Shown here: positions 10,565-18,632 of the stretch, in pieces
Numbering within the stretch: position 1 is the first letter of the stretch
How the letters are laid out: each line of letters begins with the position of its first letter
Origin: an uncultured Propionibacterium sp.
GTDB taxonomy: Bacteria > Actinomycetota > Actinomycetes > Propionibacteriales > Propionibacteriaceae
Reading direction: 5' to 3'
DNA: 64,000 nucleotides
Assembly (NCBI GenBank): GCA_938036835.1
Contig: CALHWB010000046.1
Coordinates: 15,967-79,966 of the forward strand
Position numbers and translations under genes: made by a program
The notes under the pieces: model-generated
Databases searched by the model: none
What the model was told of the DNA's origin: nothing
What the model saw: only the letters and a program-made list of their open reading frames with translations

Positions 10565-11889
10565 TTTGCGTCCCTTTCAATGACCGGATCCAACCGGCTA
10601 AAGTCCACTGTTATACCGGCGAACTCAACAGCCTGCACGGTGACCATACCAAATCCAATCGCACCACGGCCCCCCAAGGTAATCAGTCCATCGTTTAGAT
10701 CCCGCATTGCATGCAGCAGTGCTCTTTCCACCCAGGCGTGCTTGCCCGGTAGCCGTGGACCGACGACTTTCAACTCCATGGTCAGGTTAGGCTGGTATCG
10801 CTGTTCAAAAAGCGCCCCATTGCGTGTACCGCCAGTGAAGCGATCGATTGCGATTCGCGCGTACGTCTTGATTTTCGACTCCTCCACCCGGGACATCATG
10901 TCAGCTTGTAGCCAAGGCGAATTGCTGAACTCCCACATTCCGCGCCGCTGGGTCGATCCAAAAGCCCGGCAAACCCCGCAGGTTCCGCAGCCTGTCCACT
11001 CGTTCGCGTCGAGACAGGTAATCATGCCAAGCGAACGACCTATGAACTGCACACGTGAACGCAATAGACCCTTCCATGCCGTGCCAAAGGTCTGAGTTTG
11101 ACCATCGTCGGGTAGCGCGTAGTAGGGGCATCGTACCGTAGCTGTCAGCAGAGGCGGTTGCGGTTCAAGCCCGACGGCAGTTCCTTTGGCATCCGGGAAC
11201 CAGGTCTGTCCCAGCTTTAACAGCCGATCGACCCGCGCCATTGCTGGATCCGGTTCCAACGGTTCTAGTACCTTGCCATCCTGACGGCCATCACCTTTCT
11301 CGCCGCCCAGATTCGCCGGCTCCAACTCCAATAGCTCAGCTACTTCATCCTTGTCATCGAGGTTCAGTACCCGATGACAGATCTCGGTGACCTGAGCATG
11401 TCCCATCCCGGTGGTTTGCCCACCACCGAACCGTGGCCGCCACCTCTTCAAATCCTCAAGGAATGGATACGGATCAGAAGTTTCGGTTCTAAAGTAGACC
11501 GATACGTTTCCGCCGGTCACTTCTTCCACAGCGAAGAGACCCTTGTCGGCAGCCGCCCCACGATGTCGATCAATCTTCACTCGATGCCGATTGCCGATCT
11601 GGGCATCCGTCACTCTCACGCCGAGAACCCACCAAGGCGAGATCACCGGTTCCGAGATCACCGGTTCGCCGTCGGGCAACGACCCCAAGAACCGAGTCGC
11701 CTCGGTCCCGAGGAAGGCTCGTAGATCACCTGCCACGCTGGTACCCGGAATCACGGGCCGACGAGACAGCGAAACGTCGTCCCGCGGCTCGGTCAAGGTT
11801 TCAGCGGAGTCTTGGGATTGTGTTTCCCAAGCACCGATCCGCCAAGGCGTTTGCATGGCGATCCGCACTCGCACATAGGTACGTTTCAT
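10561..11889 (-). CDS. double-Cas7 (Cas7-2x) RAMP protein of type III-D
   Basis: A 442-residue fusion of two Csm3-like Cas7 domains. The first carries PVIPGTSVAGDLRAFL (about 45-60) and a glycine-rich end FGGGQTTGMGHAQV (about 153). The second carries FGTAWKGLLRSRVQFI (about 265), a CGTCGVCRAFGS cysteine pair region, AIDRFTGGTRNGALFEQRY, and the terminal G-loop LGGRGAIGFGMV. Cas7 subunits form the crRNA-binding backbone of type III complexes and cut target RNA through loop aspartates. A two-domain Cas7 is characteristic of III-D variants such as the Synechocystis III-Dv complex. ATG at 11889 overlaps the upstream csx10 stop by 4 bases. Confidence 0.85.
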   Translation of the reverse strand: MKRTYVRVRIAMQTPWRIGAWETQSQDSAETLTEPRDDVSLSRRPVIPGTSVAGDLRAFLGTEATRFLGSLPDGEPVISEPVISPWWVLGVRVTDAQIGNRHRVKIDRHRGAAADKGLFAVEEVTGGNVSVYFRTETSDPYPFLEDLKRWRPRFGGGQTTGMGHAQVTEICHRVLNLDDKDEVAELLELEPANLGGEKGDGRQDGKVLEPLEPDPAMARVDRLLKLGQTWFPDAKGTAVGLEPQPPLLTATVRCPYYALPDDGQTQTFGTAWKGLLRSRVQFIGRSLGMITCLDANEWTGCGTCGVCRAFGSTQRRGMWEFSNSPWLQADMMSRVEESKIKTYARIAIDRFTGGTRNGALFEQRYQPNLTMELKVVGPRLPGKHAWVERALLHAMRDLNDGLITLGGRGAIGFGMVTVQAVEFAGITVDFSRLDPVIERDAK

Positions 11890-13166
11890 GACCTTGATCC
11901 CCTTGTGATCTGGAATGCAAGACTGTTTCGCTGATCCTTCGGAACATCCCGGATGATCTGCTCGATGCCCTCGCTCTGTGGCTTGGACAGCCGGCGCGCC
12001 ATGGGCTGGTTTTGCTGTTCCCGGGTAAATTCATCACCTGGCTGCGTCGCACGTATCAAACCGGCGAGCCATTGTCGCTGGTCATAGCTGAGCCTCAGGG
12101 CATCCACTTTGTCGGCCCAAGACATTCCGATTGCCGATCGTTCCGACGTCGCAGAATACGAAGACGACTGCCGGGACGCTACCGGCTGCTCGCATTCATT
12201 CAGGGATGCCGATCGTTCCTTCTCGGTGATCGCCGTCAACCAGCCGTATCCTTCATTGCGTCGTACCCCGATGCCACCCGCGATGGCAGCCAACAGGTCG
12301 GCAGGCTTCGGCACCCGCACCTTGGCGGTCGCTCCCGGGGCCAAAGATATCTCCTGTGGTTTGGGCAGACCACTGGCAATATGCCAGCCTCCCGCACTGA
12401 ACGTGTCGAGGCGACGCGCCCAGGTGTCTTCGACTACCAAGCCATAGGATTCCAGCGCAGCCGTGAAGTCTGCCGTGGGCGCTCCGAACGCGTCCACCAG
12501 TATTGTCGGCGAGCAAGTTCGAAGTACCACCTCGGCGTCGTTCCGGGGAATACTCGGTTCTGATGCCACAGTGAGCTGTACCGCACATTTTCCCATGACG
12601 CTGCTTCTACCCCCGACGAAAACGGTGTCCAGTCTAAGCAACGTCGCCGTGGGCGCTGCATTTGGAAGTACTATGTGGCCCCGGAACTTTGTTCCAGCCT
12701 CAATAGCTTGCCTGCTGAACAGCTGCCCCGTGGCCGCCGTATTTTTCCGTGGCGTCAGCGCCGTAGTCGTCTGGGTGATGAAACGACCGCCTAGGTATCC
12801 GCCTGCACACCGCTCGTACCCCTTGGCCTGGGCATCGGCCGGTGTCAATCGCTGGGTGAAGGCCTCATCGATCCGGATCTCGGATTGAGGTGTCTCCGGC
12901 TGTGGATACTTCATTTTCTGCTCCGACTGGCCGATTACTGTTACCCCATCGGGAATCACGGGACTGAAGCGCGCACGCTCGAAAACCTGCTTAAAGTCTT
13001 CGTCCCGCTGGTTACCCTGGGCCATCCAGGCCGCGGCCAGAGCTCCCCGCATGACGGATCCCGGGATGACCGGGTGACTGGTGGTCAGGAATGCTCGCGT
13101 GCCACCTTGCCCCAAAGACACCCGCTGGCTCGCGGTGACTATCAGATCAAGCCAGCAGGCCATCAT
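11886..13166 (-). CDS. csx10: Csx10 (Cas5-like RAMP of type III-D) with helical C-terminal extension
   Basis: A 426-residue Csx10-type protein, the Cas5-group subunit that caps the crRNA 5' tag in III-D complexes. Visible features: N-terminal RAMP motif SHPVIPGSVMRGALAAAWM, the central GGYLGGRFITQTTT, and the Csx10-type G-loop GGIGVRRNEGYGWL near 335. After that comes a polar, helix-rich tail of about 80 residues (SWADKVDALRLSYDQRQWL onward) that might be a fused small subunit (Cas11), as in III-Dv; this is inference. The long upstream reading frame is noise: ATG at 13166 overlaps the preceding cas7 stop as ATGA. Confidence 0.8.
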   Translation of the reverse strand: MMACWLDLIVTASQRVSLGQGGTRAFLTTSHPVIPGSVMRGALAAAWMAQGNQRDEDFKQVFERARFSPVIPDGVTVIGQSEQKMKYPQPETPQSEIRIDEAFTQRLTPADAQAKGYERCAGGYLGGRFITQTTTALTPRKNTAATGQLFSRQAIEAGTKFRGHIVLPNAAPTATLLRLDTVFVGGRSSVMGKCAVQLTVASEPSIPRNDAEVVLRTCSPTILVDAFGAPTADFTAALESYGLVVEDTWARRLDTFSAGGWHIASGLPKPQEISLAPGATAKVRVPKPADLLAAIAGGIGVRRNEGYGWLTAITEKERSASLNECEQPVASRQSSSYSATSERSAIGMSWADKVDALRLSYDQRQWLAGLIRATQPGDEFTREQQNQPMARRLSKPQSEGIEQIIRDVPKDQRNSLAFQITRGSRS

Positions 13167-13750
13167 TGCACCACCTCTCGAAGCTGCCAGATGAGCACCA
13201 GATCGTCCCGCACCGATCGTGCTGGGCAACTGATCGACACCCAGCCCATCCCTCTGGTGCGACGCTGACCGACCTTCTCTACTGCACGCCCAGCCAGATG
13301 GATAAGCGCCATATGATAGTCGACCAATCGAGTACCCGGACACAGCCGGAATCCGCAATCCGGTAATGCGGAACGCTGGGTAACCTCCAATGTGGCCGGC
13401 CCCATTGTCGCCTCTTGTTTGATGTGTAGCGCTCCGGGACAGACCACACCACCAGCCCCCAGCCGAATGCTGGCTCTGGACTGGTAGCGAACGGTTGACG
13501 GCTGTGTGACCTGGAAATTCCACGGGCATTGCTCTCCCTGAGGACCGCCGAACACGCTCATTACGAACGGGTGATCGCGGTCATCAGTACCCGGAAGTAG
13601 CCAGCGTGCCTCGTCGCGGAACACGCCCTTGATCGCGGCGCTGCTGATGGGCTGTTCATGGTCGAGTACCTCATCCAAACCGTCGGCGGCCAAACCGGTG
13701 CCGAATCGGACGCTCGTCGCGAACTGCATGCACATGGTCATGGATGTCAT
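13163..13750 (-). CDS. small Csm3-like Cas7 subunit
   Basis: A 195-residue single-domain Cas7/RAMP protein. Typical elements are AAIKGVFRDEARWLLPG near residue 40 (the PxSSIKGxxR-type motif), CVFGG-like MSVFGGPQGE, and the terminal glycine region RRTRGMGWVSI. It would add one backbone segment to the III-D complex. ATG at 13750 overlaps the cas10 stop as ATGA; an upstream GTG at 13759 is less likely. The next gene (csx10) also overlaps by ATGA, so this pair reads like the split form of a Cas7-Cas5-Cas11 fusion. Confidence 0.75.
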   Translation of the reverse strand: MTSMTMCMQFATSVRFGTGLAADGLDEVLDHEQPISSAAIKGVFRDEARWLLPGTDDRDHPFVMSVFGGPQGEQCPWNFQVTQPSTVRYQSRASIRLGAGGVVCPGALHIKQEATMGPATLEVTQRSALPDCGFRLCPGTRLVDYHMALIHLAGRAVEKVGQRRTRGMGWVSISCPARSVRDDLVLIWQLREVVQ

Positions 13751-15243
13751 CGCCACCACCTGCCTATGGAAACAAGATCACCGATCAACGTCGTCTGCGC
13801 TGCGCTAATGGTTCCCGCATCGATACTCATGATCTCGATAAGTTTTGCGACTTCGGGCATCCGGCTGCACAAGTACGCCAGCTTCTGCCGAGCGATGGCC
13901 TCATCACACCCACCGATTGCCGCGACCAAGCTGGTCACCGAATTGGCCGACATGCCACCCAGATGCTGCAATGCCGCACATTGCCCGTGAAGCTGGTCTA
14001 GAGACCAAGGCTTGCGGTAGCCGTCGGGGCCGTCGTGGGTCAGATCGAGCCAGGCGAAACTCCAACCCTTCCCCATCACCGATCGCTTGGCATCCTTGAG
14101 CAGGCGTTCGGATATGGAGATCTGATCTCCAAAGGGTACCTCCGCCTTGCATATGACCATGCCCGCAGACATGGTCATATGATCTCCTTCAACGCCGGAA
14201 CCTGGCGGATCCTGTGCCAAAGAAGTCATGAATCGGTCCAGGAACCGCCAGCACCGTTCTGCCGGGAGACTGATCAGCAGATCGTCGCCTCCCATGATGT
14301 GTGGAACGAGTGGCATGATCTCGTCTTGCGGATCTAGAATTGCCGAGGCCGCTTCAAGCAACGCTTCCTTGGTAACTGCTTTGACACGTTCCGAGATGTC
14401 TTTTAGCTCGGTCGTGTTACCAATTTTGGCTGCCCGGGTCTTAGCTTTCCCGAAGAGCTGGCCCAGTCCGTTTCCGTCAGCAAAGATGAGGGCAGTATGG
14501 TTGTCACGATGTGTTCTAACTCGATGAACTTCAGTTTCCCAGGTCAGCTCGCCCAGTTCCTGAAAATGCTGGCTGCCACGCAGTTCGTTCTGCCCAGGTC
14601 GTTTACGATTCAGCTCGTCACGCAACCACCACTCACAGATAAATCGATTCGGGAAGCGATCGTTTGCCTGTGTTCGGACAACCTTCTTCCAACGATCGCC
14701 AACGTTCTTCTTGAATCGGGTGTCGCAATCCAGGCACAAATTCAGCGGGTCTGGCACATCCGCATAGCGCACATCACGTAGGTAACTGGCCGGGGAGGTA
14801 CGGCATTCATCGCATAGTCGCACAATCGGCACTTCACATGGCGCAGGCTGATAGGTTTCTTCGTACCATTCATGGTCAGTTCCCAGCAGGGCTGCATATG
14901 GTTCACCACTGGTTATCCAGTTTACAGAAATCGTCACAGCCGGCAGCCTGCGTTTGATGCGTAGCGCGAGATCGCGACCGGCGTTTAGCGTCACTTCCTC
15001 GTCATCGCCGAGCAAGGACACTACACCATCCATATTCAAGGCTTCTTCGTTCAAGCGAACGCCGTGGTGATCATTCAACACCTCCTGTACCAGGCATTCC
15101 TTACGACCCTCCTCGGTCGCCTGAGCTGGTAGCAAAGTGACCAGCACCAACTCCTCGGACGCGCCGCGCCGCCCCCACAGTCTGCGAGATCTGCCCAGAT
15201 AGGCTTGGATTCTGCTGACCGCCACATCAATATAGGTTGTCAT
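13747..15243 (-). CDS. cas10: Cas10 with intact GGDD cyclase motif, no HD domain
   Basis: A 498-residue Cas10, the signalling subunit of type III complexes. The N-terminus YIDVAVSRIQAYLGRSRRLWG is typical. A zinc ribbon is formed by C144, C147, C170 and C173. The first palm motif is LIFADGNGLGQLF (about 253) and the second palm carries IMGGDDLLISL, with GGDD at 318-321, so cyclic oligoadenylate synthesis should be possible. No HD nuclease motif is found before the zinc ribbon, and the protein is shorter than Cas10 forms bearing HD. It follows the Cas7-insertion gene by 11 bases. DNA cleavage by this Cas10 is therefore unlikely, which shifts the defence load to cOA-activated effectors. Confidence 0.93.
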   Translation of the reverse strand: MTTYIDVAVSRIQAYLGRSRRLWGRRGASEELVLVTLLPAQATEEGRKECLVQEVLNDHHGVRLNEEALNMDGVVSLLGDDEEVTLNAGRDLALRIKRRLPAVTISVNWITSGEPYAALLGTDHEWYEETYQPAPCEVPIVRLCDECRTSPASYLRDVRYADVPDPLNLCLDCDTRFKKNVGDRWKKVVRTQANDRFPNRFICEWWLRDELNRKRPGQNELRGSQHFQELGELTWETEVHRVRTHRDNHTALIFADGNGLGQLFGKAKTRAAKIGNTTELKDISERVKAVTKEALLEAASAILDPQDEIMPLVPHIMGGDDLLISLPAERCWRFLDRFMTSLAQDPPGSGVEGDHMTMSAGMVICKAEVPFGDQISISERLLKDAKRSVMGKGWSFAWLDLTHDGPDGYRKPWSLDQLHGQCAALQHLGGMSANSVTSLVAAIGGCDEAIARQKLAYLCSRMPEVAKLIEIMSIDAGTISAAQTTLIGDLVSIGRWWR

Positions 15244-15254
15244 TCCAAGCCTCT

Positions 15255-17711
15255 CTAAGCATCGTCAGCTTCCATTTTACATGGTAGGTATTGATCCAAT
15301 TCCGTAGCATCTGGCAACGGCATCAGGTCACCCTCGCGGCCACCTGTGTGGTTGCTGAACCAGCGGAATGATTCCCCAAACTTCTTCGATTCGCGGCTAG
15401 CGAACGACTCGGTCGTTGGATAACTGATTCGGTCTGCGTCTACAGACTTCGTCCCCAGTATCCGGCGTAATGCGGAATGTGCCGCTGCCAGCCCACGCGG
15501 CTCTACCAAGTTCCGTACATGGCCCAGTACCTGCTCAACGGTAAGACGGCTATCGGCATCGGCGTTGTAGCGTTGGCTGGCACTTTCGGCCTGGAAAGCC
15601 TCCACCCGGGTGGTTGCCGTGCCATATCCGAGCGGTTTCCCACCACCCAGGTGAGTGGCGCAGTCGGTAGCAAAGAATGCACTCGGATCGGCTGCGGCGA
15701 TCAGCCAGCCGATTTGCTCGATATCCAGATTGTCGAAGGAGATCCGGGTACGCAGAATGGTTCCGGCCGCCACCGAAGATGCGCTGCCATTCTGATCGCT
15801 GTTCCAGGATGAAGGTTCTTGCCTTCCGTGATTGACCTGACCATGCCAGTAGAATTTGCGACCCCTGATTTTGCGTAGAGATTTGCCATCCGCTATCGAT
15901 CCCCAATGAGAAACAGGAATATGCGATTCATCTTTGCTGGCCCTGCGCCTATTAGCCTCAGGCGCCTCCAGATAGAATCCGCCGGACGAAGGCTTGGGCG
16001 ACCGCAATGGAGGCAATTGCTTATCGCTGATCTCGACGGGTGACTCGCTTCGTCCCCAGCCCACGTGCACATGTGTTCGGTAGGAGGCCTGGTCATGTTC
16101 CTGGCTACGTTCCGCCCGTACGGAGCCGAACACTGCGCATGTGGGGCACAGTGCGCGAGGATCACTGCACGGCAGATAGTAATCGTCCATGCGCTGGCCC
16201 ACTGGCGAACTGCCATGCGAACGCCAGATAACAGCCATCTTCAGGTTGTCCTTGGAGACCCAGACGGTGTCACCGACGCCGAGCCAGCCATCGACTTTTC
16301 GTCTGCGCCCAACTAGGGCTTTCTTTTCGCCGTGCCACACCTCATCATGGGGCCAGTCTTGCTCACCAGGTACGCAACCGGAGGTATCCGATGGGTGATC
16401 GTTACCGATCAAGTCCGCATTGCCATCGCAAGCGTCCACATATCTCGACCACTGCTCAGGCTCAATCGCTATTTCTTCTTCCCCAAGCTCAGAGACTGCC
16501 ACGTAGTAGGATTTCTTGTCTCTGATCGCCGTGGACCGGGTCAGGTGGACCACCCAGCCCGATCCTGCCTTAACCGAAGCAGAACTACATGCCTCGAAAC
16601 GCTTTTTTGCCGCACTCTTTGTCATTAGCTTGTTATTATTATCAGCGATTTTGCCGGCGGTCTTCGTGTTATTCGATTTAAGACCGAAGGCAACCTCCAT
16701 TCCGGAGTACAGCTTTCCGACGAGTCCGGGATCGAACTGGATAAGCGGCACCCAGCATGTCCGCTTGGTCTTCTTTACTTTTGTCACGGCATGCGTGATT
16801 GGATCGATTTCGCAAACCACTGCCAAATAGTCTCGATCGCCGTCATACGCATTCATTGGATCGCGATGCACAGGCACATAGTCTGGATCCAGGATCCTCA
16901 TGCACCCGCCTGACAACGCCTCGTGCAGCGAGCGAAGGGCACCACGCAATGAAGATCCTGGGTACTCAAGATGGTCGCCAGGCGCCAATCCGGTCTCGGA
17001 GGGAAGCAACAGCGGCGTTGTCATGGTGAGCACCCAATCGAAGTAGCCCGAGTAGCAGTCTTCGAGCATCTTCGCGTGACCATTTGGGGAATGTTTCTTA
17101 AGATTCCCATCACCGATGATCGGCAATGGCACAAATGAGTACGGATTGATAAACGAGAGCTCGGAACCGTGCTTCCGCTGGATCTGCTTTCGGATCTCGC
17201 TCTCCTCCTTTTTTTGGTGTGTCTCCTTCTTTTTGCGTATCCATCCCTCTCGTCCACCTTCATTAAGCCAGACCGCGGTCGGCGATTCAGCGAACGGCAC
17301 CACTGCCAGCACGACATCCGCCGAGTTTGCCAAGGACCCGCAACGCGGCGGCCACACTGCCAGCACGACATCCGCCGAGTTTGCCAAGGACTGGGCCCAA
17401 GGCTCACAAAGCCCCTCAACTGTCGCGGTACACCCATCGGATGCAGTCACTTCAACGAGGCAGGTTTTCTTGCGGAACTTCTTCACGGCCGGGCTGATAT
17501 TTTCCAGGTCGCCGGGATTATCCGGTGTTCCGCCCACTCCGATCAAGTATTGCACGGTCTCGCCGTCAGATCCCCCAGCCTGCAAATCAAGCATCTCGAT
17601 AAGATCATCCTCGGCAGAAACTGGTGCGTACTCGCCTCCGGCCGCACCGTTCCACAGCGTCCACTGCCAGCCGCTCTTGTCCCGCTTGTAAATTGCGACC
17701 GGCTCACTCAT
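15255..17711 (-). CDS. large Cas7 with insertion (TIGR03986-like RAMP)
   Basis: An 818-residue RAMP protein. The region around residue 205 has INPYSFVPLPIIGDGN and later FDWVLTMTTPLLLPS, LEYPGSSLRGALRSLHEAL, CPTCAVFGSVRAERS and the G-loop THLGGGKPLGYGTA, which together match the TIGR03986 type III RAMP family and the Cas7-insertion subunit of III-Dv. The first 200 residues are unusual, charged, and contain an 18-residue tandem duplication (SLANSADVVLAV twice). ATG at 17711 follows GAAGGAACAACG; the longer upstream frame was discarded. The DNA of this gene is noticeably richer in A+T than the flanking genes, suggesting horizontal origin. It is the second gene of the operon. Confidence 0.8.
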   Translation of the reverse strand: MSEPVAIYKRDKSGWQWTLWNGAAGGEYAPVSAEDDLIEMLDLQAGGSDGETVQYLIGVGGTPDNPGDLENISPAVKKFRKKTCLVEVTASDGCTATVEGLCEPWAQSLANSADVVLAVWPPRCGSLANSADVVLAVVPFAESPTAVWLNEGGREGWIRKKKETHQKKEESEIRKQIQRKHGSELSFINPYSFVPLPIIGDGNLKKHSPNGHAKMLEDCYSGYFDWVLTMTTPLLLPSETGLAPGDHLEYPGSSLRGALRSLHEALSGGCMRILDPDYVPVHRDPMNAYDGDRDYLAVVCEIDPITHAVTKVKKTKRTCWVPLIQFDPGLVGKLYSGMEVAFGLKSNNTKTAGKIADNNNKLMTKSAAKKRFEACSSASVKAGSGWVVHLTRSTAIRDKKSYYVAVSELGEEEIAIEPEQWSRYVDACDGNADLIGNDHPSDTSGCVPGEQDWPHDEVWHGEKKALVGRRRKVDGWLGVGDTVWVSKDNLKMAVIWRSHGSSPVGQRMDDYYLPCSDPRALCPTCAVFGSVRAERSQEHDQASYRTHVHVGWGRSESPVEISDKQLPPLRSPKPSSGGFYLEAPEANRRRASKDESHIPVSHWGSIADGKSLRKIRGRKFYWHGQVNHGRQEPSSWNSDQNGSASSVAAGTILRTRISFDNLDIEQIGWLIAAADPSAFFATDCATHLGGGKPLGYGTATTRVEAFQAESASQRYNADADSRLTVEQVLGHVRNLVEPRGLAAAHSALRRILGTKSVDADRISYPTTESFASRESKKFGESFRWFSNHTGGREGDLMPLPDATELDQYLPCKMEADDA
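17301..17391. repeat. 54-base in-frame tandem duplication inside the Cas7-insertion gene
   Basis: Bases 17301-17337 recur exactly at 17355-17391, a 37-base perfect repeat with a 54-base (18-codon) period. It duplicates the peptide SLANSADVVLAV without breaking the frame. Confidence 0.95.
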
Positions 17712-17758
17712 CGTTGTTCCTTCGAACGTCCTGGATCGCTCACTTCGTGTACTTCCAT

Positions 17759-18118
17759 TCAACCATTTGAAAGTGATGTTCCTTTTCCTGCAGCGGGCCG
17801 CGCCAGCAACCGGAATCCGGTGATGTCACCGTGTTCGTTGCGCAGCAGACCGGCGGGGAACACGAGATCGTCCCGCTCGGGGCAGGCGTTCACCACCAGC
17901 TGGGATACCACATAGACGACACCGGTTCGCGGGCTCGGCAGACCCTCGGGAGGTCCATAGCGCAGCCGGGTGAGCGGCATGCCGTTCGGCAGTTCGCCGT
18001 CGGGCAGCCATTCCTCGGTCAGTCGCACATTGCCCTGTTGTGGCAGGGTCACCGCCGCACCGTCGTCTGGTCGATACACCAACTGGGCGTGCGGGGTGTA
18101 GTTCAGCAATCGCTCCAT
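17759..18118 (-). CDS. small conserved hypothetical protein heading the III-D operon
   Basis: A 119-residue protein beginning MERLLNYTPHAQLVYRPDDGA. It resembles a widespread family of about 110-130 residues found in actinobacterial mobile DNA, with the pattern LNxTPH near the start and GVVYVVSQLVVNACPERDDLVFP followed by LRNEHGDITGFRLL near the end. I know of no established function. Three features favour a real gene: an AAGGA site 7 bases before ATG 18118, the promoter at 18197, and placement 48 bases before the Cas7-insertion gene in the same orientation. It could be a regulator, an anti-phage accessory, or a passenger. Confidence 0.65.
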   Translation of the reverse strand: MERLLNYTPHAQLVYRPDDGAAVTLPQQGNVRLTEEWLPDGELPNGMPLTRLRYGPPEGLPSPRTGVVYVVSQLVVNACPERDDLVFPAGLLRNEHGDITGFRLLARPAAGKGTSLSNG

Positions 18119-18196
18119 CGGGGTCCTTCGCGGTGGCATCGTCTGAACGCGATCGCCGAAGGGCCAACGACGGCTCCGTCGCTTTGTCCGCTGGCC

Positions 18197-18225
18197 TTTG
18201 TAGAGTCCCCCGACAACTGCGTCAA
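18197..18225 (-). promoter_or_regulatory. sigma-70-type promoter of the III-D operon
   Basis: On the minus strand, TTGACG (18225-18220) and TACAAA (18202-18197) are separated by exactly 17 bases. Transcription would start near 18190, about 70 bases before the small first gene. Both hexamers are close to the housekeeping consensus, which is unusual in this GC-rich window. Confidence 0.55.
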
Positions 18226-18632
18226 ACAAATCTAAGATTACGGGCAGAAGCTTAGCCTAAAACGCAACCGGGCGCAGCAATTCCACCGAATCAATTTTGC
18301 CGGTTCGGCCACCACGAGCCGGCGGGGCGATCGTGGTCGTCCCTCGCCGGCCACCCCGCCAATCTCGATCAATCTCGATGGCCGGGCCGGCCTAGCACCG
18401 GGTGGCCTGCCTCGATGACCAGGTTACAGATCTGCCTTACGCCACCGAGGGCCGCTATCCGGTGTGTCATGCGCAACCGACTGCGCTCCGCGCACGATGG
18501 CTCGTCGGCCCGGGCGATCCGCGCAGGCGGTCTTCTCCCCTACGGTGTGGCGTTCGTCCGCGAATCGCGATCGTGGCATGGGCAGGTGGTTCGCCGCCGG
18601 CGGGTTGTGGGGCATGCCGGGTGAGACGATCG
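18226..18632. other. intergenic region between the III-D promoter and the RyR gene
   Basis: About 400 bases with no supported gene on either strand. It contains the region upstream of the III-D promoter and the 3' flank of the RyR membrane protein gene. No strong terminator hairpin was found. Confidence 0.4.

Noticed and set aside
13747..15243. HD nuclease domain in Cas10
   Set aside because: No HD motif precedes the zinc ribbon and the N-terminus is too short.
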